DNA from: Bacillota bacterium
GTDB lineage: Bacteria > Bacillota > Clostridia > Christensenellales > SZUA-584
Length of the DNA stretch: 64,000 nt
NCBI GenBank assembly: GCA_023391105.1
Contig: JAEWBO010000032.1
Coordinates: forward strand, 76,099 to 140,098
Reading direction: 5' to 3'
Below are positions 36,611 through 43,930 of the stretch, in pieces (position 1 is the stretch's first letter; every line of letters begins with the position of its first letter). The position numbers were made by a program, and so were the translations under genes. Below the pieces are notes generated by a model. The model was not told the origin of the DNA, ran no database searches, and saw nothing but the letters and a program-made list of their open reading frames with translations.

Positions 36611-36708
36611 GTCATTCCGAGCCTGTCGAGGAATCCCATGAAAAGCGCTTTGTAGAAGGGGATTCCAATCCACTTCGTAGTCAATCGCTTACGCTCAATC
36701 GGAATGAC
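36611..36708. repeat. Complete 98-bp MITE-like element
   Basis: Flanked by perfect 10-bp terminal inverted repeats GTCATTCCGA and TCGGAATGAC. The interior contains GGAATCCCAT and, inverted, GGGGATTCC. It has no coding capacity. The left 60 bp recurs at 16868-16930 and its first 30 bp was amplified into the array at 5367-5750. Confidence 0.8.
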
Positions 36709-36733
36709 ATAAGTAACTTTTTTGACACTCTGA

Positions 36734-36763
36734 GACGCTTTGCTTATAGCAAGGCGTCTTTTT
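36734..36763 (+). terminator. Rho-independent terminator of the PASTA operon
   Basis: GACGCTTTGC / GCAAGGCGTC 10-bp stem with one G-U pair, 5-nt loop, TTTTT. Confidence 0.85.
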
Positions 36764-36832
36764 ATGTGCTTTAGCGTATATAATCCACCAGCTTTGCTGG
36801 TGTGAATAGGACAGCTTTAGTATATAAATGCA

Positions 36833-36913
36833 TTACTTTCTTTTATAGGTCATATTCAGATCACTGGCATGTTCACCGTAGCAGCCCCAGTTATCCAGCG
36901 GCGGCTCGTGCAT
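36833..36913 (-). pseudogene. Short coding-like remnant behind glycerate kinase
   Basis: A 26-codon frame, MHEPPLDNWGCYGEHASDLN plus six residues, ends in TAA. It is in the same frame as the glycerate kinase and begins two codons after that gene's stop. Its composition looks like real protein rather than chance. It may be the tail of a lost gene or a small protein. Not identified. Confidence 0.25.
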
Positions 36914-36919
36914 GAACTC

Positions 36920-38062
36920 TTATTGCTTTATTTTTCTGCCGATATCGATCAAAGAAAAAGCCCTGTCGGCGGCTTTGCTCATCAGTTCGGCAGCGTTTTG
37001 TATGCAGTGATCCAGCGTCATCGGTGCATCGGGCAGCGGCACGATTGTGTTAACACCCAGCGGATAAACGGCCTGCGCGCCTTTGCCTATGCTCCCCGCG
37101 ATCACGACGACGGGCACGCCCGCAGCTTTGGCACGAACTGCGATGCCATGGATCACCTTGCCGCATGCGGACTGACTGTCGACACGGCCTTCGCCCGTGA
37201 TCACCATATCGGCGTCTTTGAGCATATCGTCGAATCGAACGAGATCCAGCACCGCGTCGATGCCGCGGCAAAGCCGCGCGCCCGCGAACACATGCAGCGC
37301 GGCGCCTATGCCGCCTGCGGCGCCCGAACCCGCGTCACCGGCTGCGTTGTATCCTGCGTATGTGTTAAGATGCTCTGCGTGGTTTTCCATTCCCGCTTCG
37401 AGGCGCTTTAAGGTTTCGGGAGTGCCGCCCTTTTGCGTGCCGTAGACGTATGTCGCGCCGTTTGGTCCCGTCAGCGGATTGGTGACGTCGCACATCACGG
37501 TGATACGCGCTTTTTTAAGTCGTATGTCCAGCGTCCCATCATCAATGCGGACGATATTTTCCAGCTCGGCGCCGCGCATGTGAGCAATTTCTCTGCCGTC
37601 TGCTCGCAAATATTTCATTCCAAGTGCCTGCATCGCGCCCGTACCGCCGTCATTGGTGGCGCTGCCGCCTATGCCAATGAGGATATCGCGGTAACCGTCG
37701 TCCAGCGCCTTTTTAATCAAGTCGCCTGTACCATGAGAAGACGTTTGGAGCGGGTCGCGTTCTTCGTCCTTAAGCAGGGCTAGGCCGCTGGCTTCGCTCA
37801 TACCGATTACGGCGGTGCCATTGGCATCACCATAGCGGCATATGATGGTGCGCCCCAGCGGGTCGCGCACGGCTGTCCGAAACGTCTGGCCGCCCGTGGC
37901 GTGAACCAGCGCCGCCACTGTGCCGTCACCTCCGTCTGCAATAGGGACTTCAACAATGCTGGCATCGGGGAACGCTTTAAGCGCGCTTCCGCGGATACAC
38001 GCAATCACCTCTAAGGCCGATAGCGAGCCTTTAAAGGAGTCCGGCGCAATGATGATTTTCAT
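36920..38062 (-). CDS. glxK: Glycerate kinase (GarK/GlxK type)
   Basis: 380 residues. Phosphorylates D-glycerate with ATP, usually to 2-phosphoglycerate. The N-terminus MKIIIAPDSFKGSLSALEV, PIADGGDGT, GIGGSATNDGGTGAMQALG and ITGEGRVDSQSACGKV are diagnostic. The start at 38062 follows AAGGAG by 5 nt; the longer open frame is not supported. No neighbour of glycerate metabolism is present, so it appears free-standing. Confidence 0.95.
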   Translation of the reverse strand: MKIIIAPDSFKGSLSALEVIACIRGSALKAFPDASIVEVPIADGGDGTVAALVHATGGQTFRTAVRDPLGRTIICRYGDANGTAVIGMSEASGLALLKDEERDPLQTSSHGTGDLIKKALDDGYRDILIGIGGSATNDGGTGAMQALGMKYLRADGREIAHMRGAELENIVRIDDGTLDIRLKKARITVMCDVTNPLTGPNGATYVYGTQKGGTPETLKRLEAGMENHAEHLNTYAGYNAAGDAGSGAAGGIGAALHVFAGARLCRGIDAVLDLVRFDDMLKDADMVITGEGRVDSQSACGKVIHGIAVRAKAAGVPVVVIAGSIGKGAQAVYPLGVNTIVPLPDAPMTLDHCIQNAAELMSKAADRAFSLIDIGRKIKQ

Positions 38063-38200
38063 AGCAGCTCCTTGGATCGTATTTGATTCATTATAACAAA
38101 GCACTGTGGTATTGGACAACGCAAGTTGACAAGGCTGCCAAAACGCGGTACATTTTTTACGGAATCCCGCCGAATACGTACGCCATTGGCGTAGTTGCGG

Positions 38201-38228
38201 GGTCCCCGAAAAACGTAGTTTTTTGGGG
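38201..38228. repeat. Dispersed hairpin motif (CCCCGAAAA...GGGG), copy 2
   Basis: GGTCCCCGAAAAACGTAGTT then TTTTGGGG; CCCCGAAAAAC and GTTTTTTGGGG can pair. It lies just before the ArsR gene and could affect its mRNA. Confidence 0.5.
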
Positions 38229-38248
38229 TGTGATCAGGGAGGACGCCT

Positions 38249-38569
38249 ATGCAAAAGTGCTCGGAAGATATCACGCTTTCGCCCATGGATAGCGAAGAAG
38301 CCAAAAGGCTGGCCGAATTTCTAAAGGTGTTCGGCGATCCGGACAGGATACGCATACTCACTTTGTTAAAAGATAAAGAGGTATGCGTGGGTCACATAGC
38401 CGAAGCGCTCGGCAAAACGGTGTCGGCGGTGTCTCATCAGCTTGGTATTATGCGCCGTCAGCGTCTGGTGCGCTATGTCAAGGATGGTAAAAATATTTAT
38501 TATACGCTGGACGATGGACATGTATCCATGCTGCTTGATGCCGCGCAGGAGCATTGCCGTCATAAATAA
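38249..38569 (+). CDS. ArsR/SmtB metal-sensing repressor (CzrA-like alpha-5 site)
   Basis: 106 residues with a winged helix (about 25-90; recognition helix KTVSAVSHQLGIMRRQRLV). The C-terminal helix DDGHVSMLLDAAQEHCRH reproduces the zinc/cobalt alpha-5 ligand spacing of CzrA and SmtB (D-x-H-x10-H-x2-H): Asp89, His91, His102, His105. Only one Cys is in the alpha-3 region, so a CadC/ArsR thiol site is unlikely. GGGAGG lies 6 nt upstream. Expected to control a zinc or cobalt efflux gene, none of which is adjacent. Confidence 0.85.
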   Translation: MQKCSEDITLSPMDSEEAKRLAEFLKVFGDPDRIRILTLLKDKEVCVGHIAEALGKTVSAVSHQLGIMRRQRLVRYVKDGKNIYYTLDDGHVSMLLDAAQEHCRHK

Positions 38570-38623
38570 TGGTATAAGACAGCCATATGCTTGTGCAGAA
38601 TAAACGCTGTAAGGAGCGTGGAT

Positions 38624-38911
38624 ATGGACGAGAAAGTGGCGCAGAGGCTAGATACACTGGATGCGAAAATCGTGGCGCTTTTTGAACAGCGCATGGCGAT
38701 TGTTGAGAAGGCGGCGGCGCAAATCACAAAGCGCGAGCTAAGGCGTGAAGCGCGGCAAATGGGTCATGTCGCCGTAGAAAAGGCTACGAGCTTTGCTTGT
38801 GATGTGTGTACCATCGCATATACCGAAGAACTCATCATGCTCATGCTTTGTGCTTCCTGCAAATATCAGCGCAGGCTTTTGCGGCGCAAGCAAGACGCGT
38901 GCAAATGCTGA
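38624..38911 (+). CDS. Chorismate-mutase-like helix protein with Cys-rich tail
   Basis: 95 residues from an ATG 7 nt after AAGGAG. The first 35 residues (LDTLDAKIVALFEQRMAIVE) resemble helix 1 of AroQ-type chorismate mutases. The basic middle and the Cys-rich tail (CDVC, CASCKYQRRLLRRKQDACKC) do not, and the second and third AroQ helices are not evident. It is 55 bp behind the ArsR gene and probably co-transcribed. It could be a small metal-binding partner; the function is unknown. Confidence 0.6.
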   Translation: MDEKVAQRLDTLDAKIVALFEQRMAIVEKAAAQITKRELRREARQMGHVAVEKATSFACDVCTIAYTEELIMLMLCASCKYQRRLLRRKQDACKC

Positions 38912-38921
38912 ACATCAAGGC

Positions 38922-38951
38922 TTGACAGAATAAGTCATAAAGCGTTATAAT
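38922..38951 (+). promoter_or_regulatory. Sigma-A promoter of the riboswitch leader
   Basis: TTGACA, 18 nt, TATAAT, about 55 nt upstream of the riboswitch aptamer. Confidence 0.75.
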
Positions 38952-39013
38952 ATACTTAATTGAATACGTATATACAACTGATTACACTTTATTCGTACGA
39001 ATACATTAAGTAA

Positions 39014-39092
39014 AATGGCAACCGCGATTGAAAAACGTGGGCGCAAAGCATGAAGTCTAAGGCTTTACAAGCTATGATGGTTCGGCTGCCTT
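39014..39092 (+). promoter_or_regulatory. Cyclic di-GMP-I (GEMM) riboswitch aptamer
   Basis: The order of conserved blocks fits GEMM-I: TGGCAACC, a GAAA-type loop (TTGAAAAACG), GGGCGCAAAGC, AAGTCTAAGGC, then GCTATGATGGTTCGGCTGCC. GGCA near 39017 can close with TGCC at 39087-39090 as the basal stem. The 3-prime strand of that stem is reused by the following terminator, so ligand binding should prevent termination (an ON switch). Confidence 0.85.
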
Positions 39093-39115
39093 TTTGATTC
39101 GGGGCAGCTTTTTTT
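39085..39115 (+). terminator. Riboswitch-controlled terminator
   Basis: GCTGCC (39085-39090) pairs with GGCAGC (39103-39108) across an 11-12-nt loop and is followed by seven T. It overlaps the aptamer basal stem. Confidence 0.85.
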
Positions 39116-39156
39116 ATTGCTTATGGGAGCCTTTTCGGATGATATATTTAGCAAAG

Positions 39157-39177
39157 GCAGGGGAGACCCTGCTTTTT
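39157..39177 (+). terminator. Second terminator-like hairpin
   Basis: GCAGGG-GAGA-CCCTGC with a GNRA loop and five T, 40 nt after the first terminator. A back-up stop would strengthen the off state. Confidence 0.7.
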
Positions 39178-39181
39178 GCTT

Positions 39182-39210
39182 GGTTCGCGAAAAACGAAGC
39201 TTTCTTGGGC
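39182..39210. repeat. Dispersed hairpin motif, copy 3 (degenerate)
   Basis: GGTTCGCGAAAAACGAAGCT then TTCTTGGGC. Similar in core to the copies at 22912 and 38201. Confidence 0.4.
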
Positions 39211-39230
39211 GGCTTTCACAAGTATTGCGC

Positions 39231-39259
39231 TTTACTTTTTGACGGCCATTCTATATTAT
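39231..39259 (+). promoter_or_regulatory. Possible internal promoter
   Basis: TTTACT, 17 nt, TATTAT, 30 nt before the 30-residue gene. If active, the downstream operon would be partly independent of the c-di-GMP switch. Confidence 0.45.
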
Positions 39260-39288
39260 GGAATAAACATATACAAAGGCGGTGGCAT

Positions 39289-39381
39289 ATGGCCTTAGTG
39301 ATTAAGAAGGTTAAACGTGAGGAACCCCGCCCAAAACGGCTGAATCAGCCGAAACCTAAATGGGTGTGGGGTATAACGTGA
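39289..39381 (+). CDS. Tiny basic protein
   Basis: 30 residues: MALVIKKVKREEPRPKRLNQ followed by a Pro/Trp-rich end (PKPKWVWGIT). AAAGGCGG lies 6-8 nt upstream. Rich in Lys, Arg and Pro, so probably disordered and nucleic-acid-binding. The frame stays open upstream to 39139 through a hairpin and a repeat, which I take as non-coding. It lies next to a glycosylase-like gene and may be its partner. Confidence 0.45.
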   Translation: MALVIKKVKREEPRPKRLNQPKPKWVWGIT

Positions 39382-39382
39382 A

Positions 39383-39988
39383 ATGAACATGAAAAACACA
39401 TTATCTGAAATGGCTGCGAAAAATGGCCTAGACTCAAGCAGTTTACAATTCCCGGATTGCGAGATTGACCCGAGTAAAATCAAGATCATAATGATTAGCG
39501 AAGTTCCGCCGCAAAACCCAGATGATGGATTTTACAGCAAAGCGGCCAATCCTGATTATATGCGAACGACACGCGGCTTGTTTGAAGCTGCCGGAATACA
39601 GATTGAAAGCATCAATGATATTTTAAATATGGGTATTTACGTTACCACAGCTGTTAAATCACCGAAAAGCGGATATGCGGTAGATGTCGCCGTTATCAAG
39701 GCGCATCTGCCTATCCTTGAGACTGAGATTGCGCTGTTTCCCGAACTTAAAGCGATTATGCTGATGGGTGATGTGGCAAAAAAAGCAGTCAATATGATTG
39801 TAAAAGCTAAAACAAAGAAAAATGTTATCCCGTCAGAATCTACATATAAAATCCGACACAATGAATATTATTGGGACGCCATCCGCGTGTTTCCATCTTA
39901 TATTATGACTGGGGGCAACATTTTGATTGAAAAATCCAAATGCGAGATGATCTCGGACGACATTCGCAGAATGATGGAATTTATCTGA
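39383..39988 (+). CDS. Uracil-DNA-glycosylase-superfamily-like protein
   Basis: 201 residues. KIIMISEVPPQNPDDGFY resembles the catalytic motif A region of UDG-superfamily enzymes. NMGIYVTTAVKSPK and ELKAIMLMGDVAKKA match the middle strands, and VFPSYIMTGGNILIEKSKCE is in the place of the C-terminal motif, where Thr/Gly replace the usual His-Pro-Ser. Divergence at that motif makes activity on uracil uncertain. First sizeable gene of the operon behind the c-di-GMP riboswitch. Confidence 0.65.
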   Translation: MNMKNTLSEMAAKNGLDSSSLQFPDCEIDPSKIKIIMISEVPPQNPDDGFYSKAANPDYMRTTRGLFEAAGIQIESINDILNMGIYVTTAVKSPKSGYAVDVAVIKAHLPILETEIALFPELKAIMLMGDVAKKAVNMIVKAKTKKNVIPSESTYKIRHNEYYWDAIRVFPSYIMTGGNILIEKSKCEMISDDIRRMMEFI

Positions 39989-39989
39989 T

Positions 39990-40289
39990 ATGAACGATAA
40001 AACCTACGATTATGATGCCGTCATTCAAAAAGTCCCTGACCAAAACGGCGCTTATGTAATATTTCCATACGACCTCAAAACGGAATTCGGCAAGGGACGC
40101 GTTAAGGTTCACGCAGCATTCGATGGCGAACCTTACGACGGCAGTATCGTTAATATGGGCGTGAAAAACGCGGATGGCTCGGTATGCTACATCCTCGGTA
40201 TCCGTAAGGATATCCGTGCGAAGATTGGCAAGCAACCCGGCGATACCGTGCGAATAATGTACGAGAAAGGATGCATTGATGAAATCTGA
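39990..40289 (+). CDS. DUF1905-family protein
   Basis: 99 residues, beta-rich, with GAYVIFPYDLKTEFGKGRVK and PYDGSIVNMG, typical of DUF1905 proteins, which form small beta-barrels of unknown function. It begins 1 nt after the glycosylase-like stop and overlaps the next gene, so it is translated in step with both. Confidence 0.75.
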   Translation: MNDKTYDYDAVIQKVPDQNGAYVIFPYDLKTEFGKGRVKVHAAFDGEPYDGSIVNMGVKNADGSVCYILGIRKDIRAKIGKQPGDTVRIMYEKGCIDEI

Positions 40290-40530
40290 ACTGATGAAAA
40301 TACCCGGTATCGGAATAAAGATGGCAGAGCATTTAAAGAAGGCGGGCTTCCCGACGGTAGAATCGCTGAAAGGCAAAAGTCCCGATGACGTTTATACAGC
40401 TGATTGCATAGCGCAAGGCCTGGCCGTGGATAGGTGCGTGTTGTACTGCTATCGGTTGGCGGTGCATTATGCCGACCACGATGGGCAGTTACCGCCTGAC
40501 AAACAATACTGGTGGAATTGGAAGGATTGA
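40279..40530 (+). CDS. Helix-hairpin-helix protein (Cdd1-like)
   Basis: 83 residues. The N-terminal helix-hairpin-helix (LMKIPGIGIKMAEHLKKAGF) is followed by DDVYTADCIAQGLAVDRCVL and an aromatic tail, matching the 'pathogenicity locus' (Cdd1) family. AAAGGA lies 7 nt before the ATG, and the frame overlaps DUF1905 by 11 bp. Likely binds DNA nonspecifically; the HHH, UDG-like and DUF1905 group suggests a small DNA-repair or DNA-handling unit. Confidence 0.75.
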   Translation: MKSELMKIPGIGIKMAEHLKKAGFPTVESLKGKSPDDVYTADCIAQGLAVDRCVLYCYRLAVHYADHDGQLPPDKQYWWNWKD

Positions 40531-40791
40531 GATATGTTTCGAAAAGTAGGGCTTTTCGGGGTAATGATTCGATTTCGGCGGTGAAGCGACGCGGCTATAC
40601 GAGTGTCAGTGTTGAACCTTTTCATTTTGCCTATACCTTATAATCGACCCTGCTTTTTGCTGCGGTAAAATTTGCATTGTTGGATTTTTCTTGTCAGGTG
40701 TTGTATAATGCATATATCACTTTATGGGATTATGCAACAGGACGATTGACACCGTCTTGGGTTTGTCATCATTGAAAAACGGGAGCTTTAA
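40531..40791 (+). other. Gap with hairpin and promoter
   Basis: CGAAAAG (40540-40546) and CTTTTCG (40552-40558) form a 7-bp hairpin after the HHH gene, related in look to the CCCCGAAAA repeats. A sigma-A-like promoter TTGGAT, 18 nt, TATAAT lies at 40680-40709 for the RNase gene. No gene seen. Confidence 0.5.
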
Positions 40792-42363
40792 ATGAATATC
40801 ACATTTTTGGGCGCGGCGAAATGCGTGACAGGGTCTTGTACGATGATTGAGACGGCGCAGCATAAGGTGCTGATCGACTGTGGAATGAGACAGGGGCGTG
40901 ATGAAAAAATTGCGCCGGTGAGAGACGGTTTCGTTTTTGACGCGCGTGAGATCGACGCGGTTTTTCTTACGCACGCGCATATAGACCATTCCGGGATGCT
41001 GCCGCTGCTCGTGAAGCAGGGCTTTACAGGCCGCATATACTGCACAGGCGCGACCGCCAGGCTTTGCTCCATCATGTTTCCCGACGCGGGGCACATACAA
41101 GAGATGGAGACAGAGTGGCAGAACAGGAAACGCCTGCGTGCCGGCAAAAGTGAGATTGAGCCGCTATACACAGTGGAAGACGCCAAAAAAGCGATTAAAT
41201 ATTTAAGCCCGCTCAAATATGGTGTAACAAACAAGGCTTTTGATGATATTGAGATGCGATATGTCGACGCAGGGCATCTCTTGGGCTCGGCTTCTATCGA
41301 GCTCACAATCAAAGAAGACGGCAAGCAGACAAAGCTTGTGTTCTCAGGTGATATCGGCAATAAGGACAAACCCATCATCAAGGATCCTGAGTATCTGAGC
41401 GAAGCCGACATCGTGTTTACCGAAAGCACATATGGCGACAGGCTGCACGACAAGATTCAAAATACGAGAGAGCAGCTAAAGGACGCGCTGACCCGCGCGC
41501 TGGAGCGCGGCGGAAACATCGTGATACCCTCGTTCGCGGTGGGGCGCACGCAGGAGGTGCTTTACGACTTAAGTGTGCTGCTGGATGAAGGCAGCGTACC
41601 CGGTCTCGAAAAAGTACCGGTTTACATCGACAGCCCGCTCGGCATTGCCGCGACGGAAATCTTCGAGGAGAGCAGCAAGGACTATTATGACGAGGAAGCG
41701 ATGGCGTTTAAAGCCGAAGGTATTAAGTTTTTCTCGTTTGATACGCTGCGCATCGCGGAAACAGCGGACGAATCCAAGGAGATCAATTTTGATAAGAACC
41801 AAAAAATCATCATATCGTCCAGCGGTATGTGCGACGCGGGCCGCATCAAGCACCACTTAAAGCACAACCTGTGGCGTGCGGATTCCACGGTGCTGTTTGT
41901 GGGCTATCAAGCCATAGGTACTCTCGGGCGCACGATTTTGGACGGTAAAGATAAGGTCAAGATTTTTGGTGAAGAGATACAGGTGAAAGCGGCGATTGAG
42001 CAGATTGAAGGCTTTTCGGGTCATGCCGATCAGGCGGGGCTGCTCGAATGGATAAGCCACTTTCCGAAAAATGTGTCACGCGTTTTTGTGATGCACGGTG
42101 AAGAAGGTGTATCGGTATCGTATGGTGCGGAGCTGCAAAAAAGAGGTTATAATGCCGTTGTACCGGGTTTATATGATACATTTGACACGGACAGCTTCGA
42201 AAAAACTCCGGGGCCGATGCCGCATATTTCTGAGGAGCCTCAAAAAGACATCAGTGCATTGCTTGCGCGCATTCGGCTCAAAATTGAGGGCGCAGACAGT
42301 CGGCTGGCGGCAAAGATGAAAGAAGAATTGAGCGCTTTGGCTGACAGATGGGAGTCAGAATAA
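40792..42363 (+). CDS. Beta-CASP metallo-beta-lactamase-fold RNase
   Basis: 523 residues. The metallo-beta-lactamase domain has HAHIDHSG (about 60-66), AGHLLGSASIEL and SGDIG. The beta-CASP part has TESTYGDR, PSFAVGRTQE and SSSGMCDAGRI, and the final His motif GFSGHADQ. These are the motifs of the YSH1/CPSF73-like bacterial MBL-fold exonuclease group. Cytoplasmic RNA processing or decay is the expected role. Followed 42 bp later by the membrane-anchored binding-protein gene. Confidence 0.92.
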   Translation: MNITFLGAAKCVTGSCTMIETAQHKVLIDCGMRQGRDEKIAPVRDGFVFDAREIDAVFLTHAHIDHSGMLPLLVKQGFTGRIYCTGATARLCSIMFPDAGHIQEMETEWQNRKRLRAGKSEIEPLYTVEDAKKAIKYLSPLKYGVTNKAFDDIEMRYVDAGHLLGSASIELTIKEDGKQTKLVFSGDIGNKDKPIIKDPEYLSEADIVFTESTYGDRLHDKIQNTREQLKDALTRALERGGNIVIPSFAVGRTQEVLYDLSVLLDEGSVPGLEKVPVYIDSPLGIAATEIFEESSKDYYDEEAMAFKAEGIKFFSFDTLRIAETADESKEINFDKNQKIIISSSGMCDAGRIKHHLKHNLWRADSTVLFVGYQAIGTLGRTILDGKDKVKIFGEEIQVKAAIEQIEGFSGHADQAGLLEWISHFPKNVSRVFVMHGEEGVSVSYGAELQKRGYNAVVPGLYDTFDTDSFEKTPGPMPHISEEPQKDISALLARIRLKIEGADSRLAAKMKEELSALADRWESE

Positions 42364-42405
42364 TTGAATTGGGCAAAGGCGTAAACGCCGGGGCAGGAGT
42401 TGTCT

Positions 42406-43923
42406 ATGGGTAAATTGATAAAACTGAAAAGGAAGAAAAGAAAAGGCTTTGCCGCACCGGCGGGCTACCGTGCCAACCGGCCATCCGTGAGGACTGTCGG
42501 CGAAGGGGGTCTGCGGCGGAGCCGCCGACAAAGCGGTTTCAAAACTTTGCTGCGGCGTTATTATAAGATCATAGCGATTGCGGGCGGTGCGCTGGTTGTC
42601 GGTGTGCTGTGCCTTGTGCTTTTTCTTGGCGGTAAGAATACGGCTGCGTCCGGGCAGACAGCAGCGGCAGGGCAAACAGCTGAAACGTCCCCGACTTTAC
42701 CGCCTTCCGAAGAGACATATGACTATTCGAGCGTCGATGCGGACACCCTGGCTGGATTGGCGGGCACGGATGAAAGTCTGTTTAATGACGATCAAGAAGT
42801 GGCTGACGCACTCTTTGCGGAGGAAGGCATTCGTATCGGCGTGACGGTCGGCAGCATTGACTCATCTGACCAGGAGCTGGTGCTGAACAGGCTTGAGCAG
42901 GTGTCAAATGCGGCAGAAGCGGATAAAACCATTTTTAAAACGTACTATTATAACGCGAACGGCGATTACAACCAGCAGCTTCAGGATGTGAGAAGCCTTA
43001 TCAAAAACGGCGCGGATATCATCATTGTCGGTTTTACCAGTGAAGAGAACTTCAAGATGATTACCATGATGGCCGAAAACGAGAATGTTCCTGTTGTGGC
43101 GTTTGATGCGCCGGTAGACAGCGGCTATGCGATCAATATTGTGGCCGACCAAAGCGCATGGGGCAGCGTATACGGAAAATTTGTGGCGGACAAGCTTCCT
43201 GCGGGCAACGTGGTGCAGATACTAGGCAAACAGGACAGCCCCATAGATACCCAACGCGCGACGGCAATTGGCACAGCGCTTGCGGCCAATGTGAGTCTGA
43301 CCTTAAGCGATGCAATCTACGCGGAATGGAGTGAATCCAAGGCCAAGGAAGCGATGAAAGCTTATTTGGACCACGGCGATGCGGCTGATGCGGTGATTAC
43401 TGAGGAGGGCATGGCGGAGGGCATATTGGATGCCTTTGTGGAAAAGGGTGTGCTGCCAAAGGTGATGTGCGGCGATGCGACAGCGGGCTTTATCAAGAAA
43501 TGGTATGCGCTCAAGAATGGCGGCATAGACGTGACACCTCCTGCTAAGGATGATGATAACAAGAAAGACGACGAGACGCCCACGCCCACACCGGCTCCGG
43601 TGATGTTTGCGGCGCAGCCCGGTGAGTTTGTCACCTGTGCGCAGCCCGCACCGTCGGGCATCGGCGCGGCGGCATTCGATATCGCGCTGGAGATGGCCAA
43701 GGGCAGAACGCTTAAAACACAGGGTCAGACTTTCAACTATACGGTGGGAACACTGATCACGGACGCAAATCTTGCCCAATACTATGAACAGGTTAAAGAC
43801 CTGGACGATTCTTACGTCATCAGCGATTTACTCACAGACGATGTGCTGAACACGCTGCTGAATCCGCTAGAGGAAAAAAGCGAAGCCGAAACGCCCGCTG
43901 CGATGCCGACAACAGAGGAATAA
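42406..43923 (+). CDS. Membrane-anchored periplasmic-binding-fold protein
   Basis: 505 residues. A very basic cytoplasmic N-terminus (about 1-52) precedes one membrane helix (about 55-76), a Thr/Ala linker, and a Peripla_BP_4 sugar-binding fold (about 125-480: ADIIIVGFTSEENFKMITMM, NVPVVAFDAP). That fold is interrupted by a charged, Pro/Thr low-complexity insert (DDDNKKDDETPTPTPAP). There is no transporter next to it, so a receptor role is more likely than uptake. GGAG lies 6 nt before the ATG at 42406. Its partner is unknown. Confidence 0.78.
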   Translation: MGKLIKLKRKKRKGFAAPAGYRANRPSVRTVGEGGLRRSRRQSGFKTLLRRYYKIIAIAGGALVVGVLCLVLFLGGKNTAASGQTAAAGQTAETSPTLPPSEETYDYSSVDADTLAGLAGTDESLFNDDQEVADALFAEEGIRIGVTVGSIDSSDQELVLNRLEQVSNAAEADKTIFKTYYYNANGDYNQQLQDVRSLIKNGADIIIVGFTSEENFKMITMMAENENVPVVAFDAPVDSGYAINIVADQSAWGSVYGKFVADKLPAGNVVQILGKQDSPIDTQRATAIGTALAANVSLTLSDAIYAEWSESKAKEAMKAYLDHGDAADAVITEEGMAEGILDAFVEKGVLPKVMCGDATAGFIKKWYALKNGGIDVTPPAKDDDNKKDDETPTPTPAPVMFAAQPGEFVTCAQPAPSGIGAAAFDIALEMAKGRTLKTQGQTFNYTVGTLITDANLAQYYEQVKDLDDSYVISDLLTDDVLNTLLNPLEEKSEAETPAAMPTTEE

Positions 43924-43930
43924 TTCAGGA

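Noticed and set aside
39094..39288. Upstream extension of the 30-residue gene to a 95-codon frame
   Set aside because: It would run through the riboswitch terminator tail, a second terminator hairpin and a dispersed repeat; the ATG at 39289 has the ribosome-binding site.
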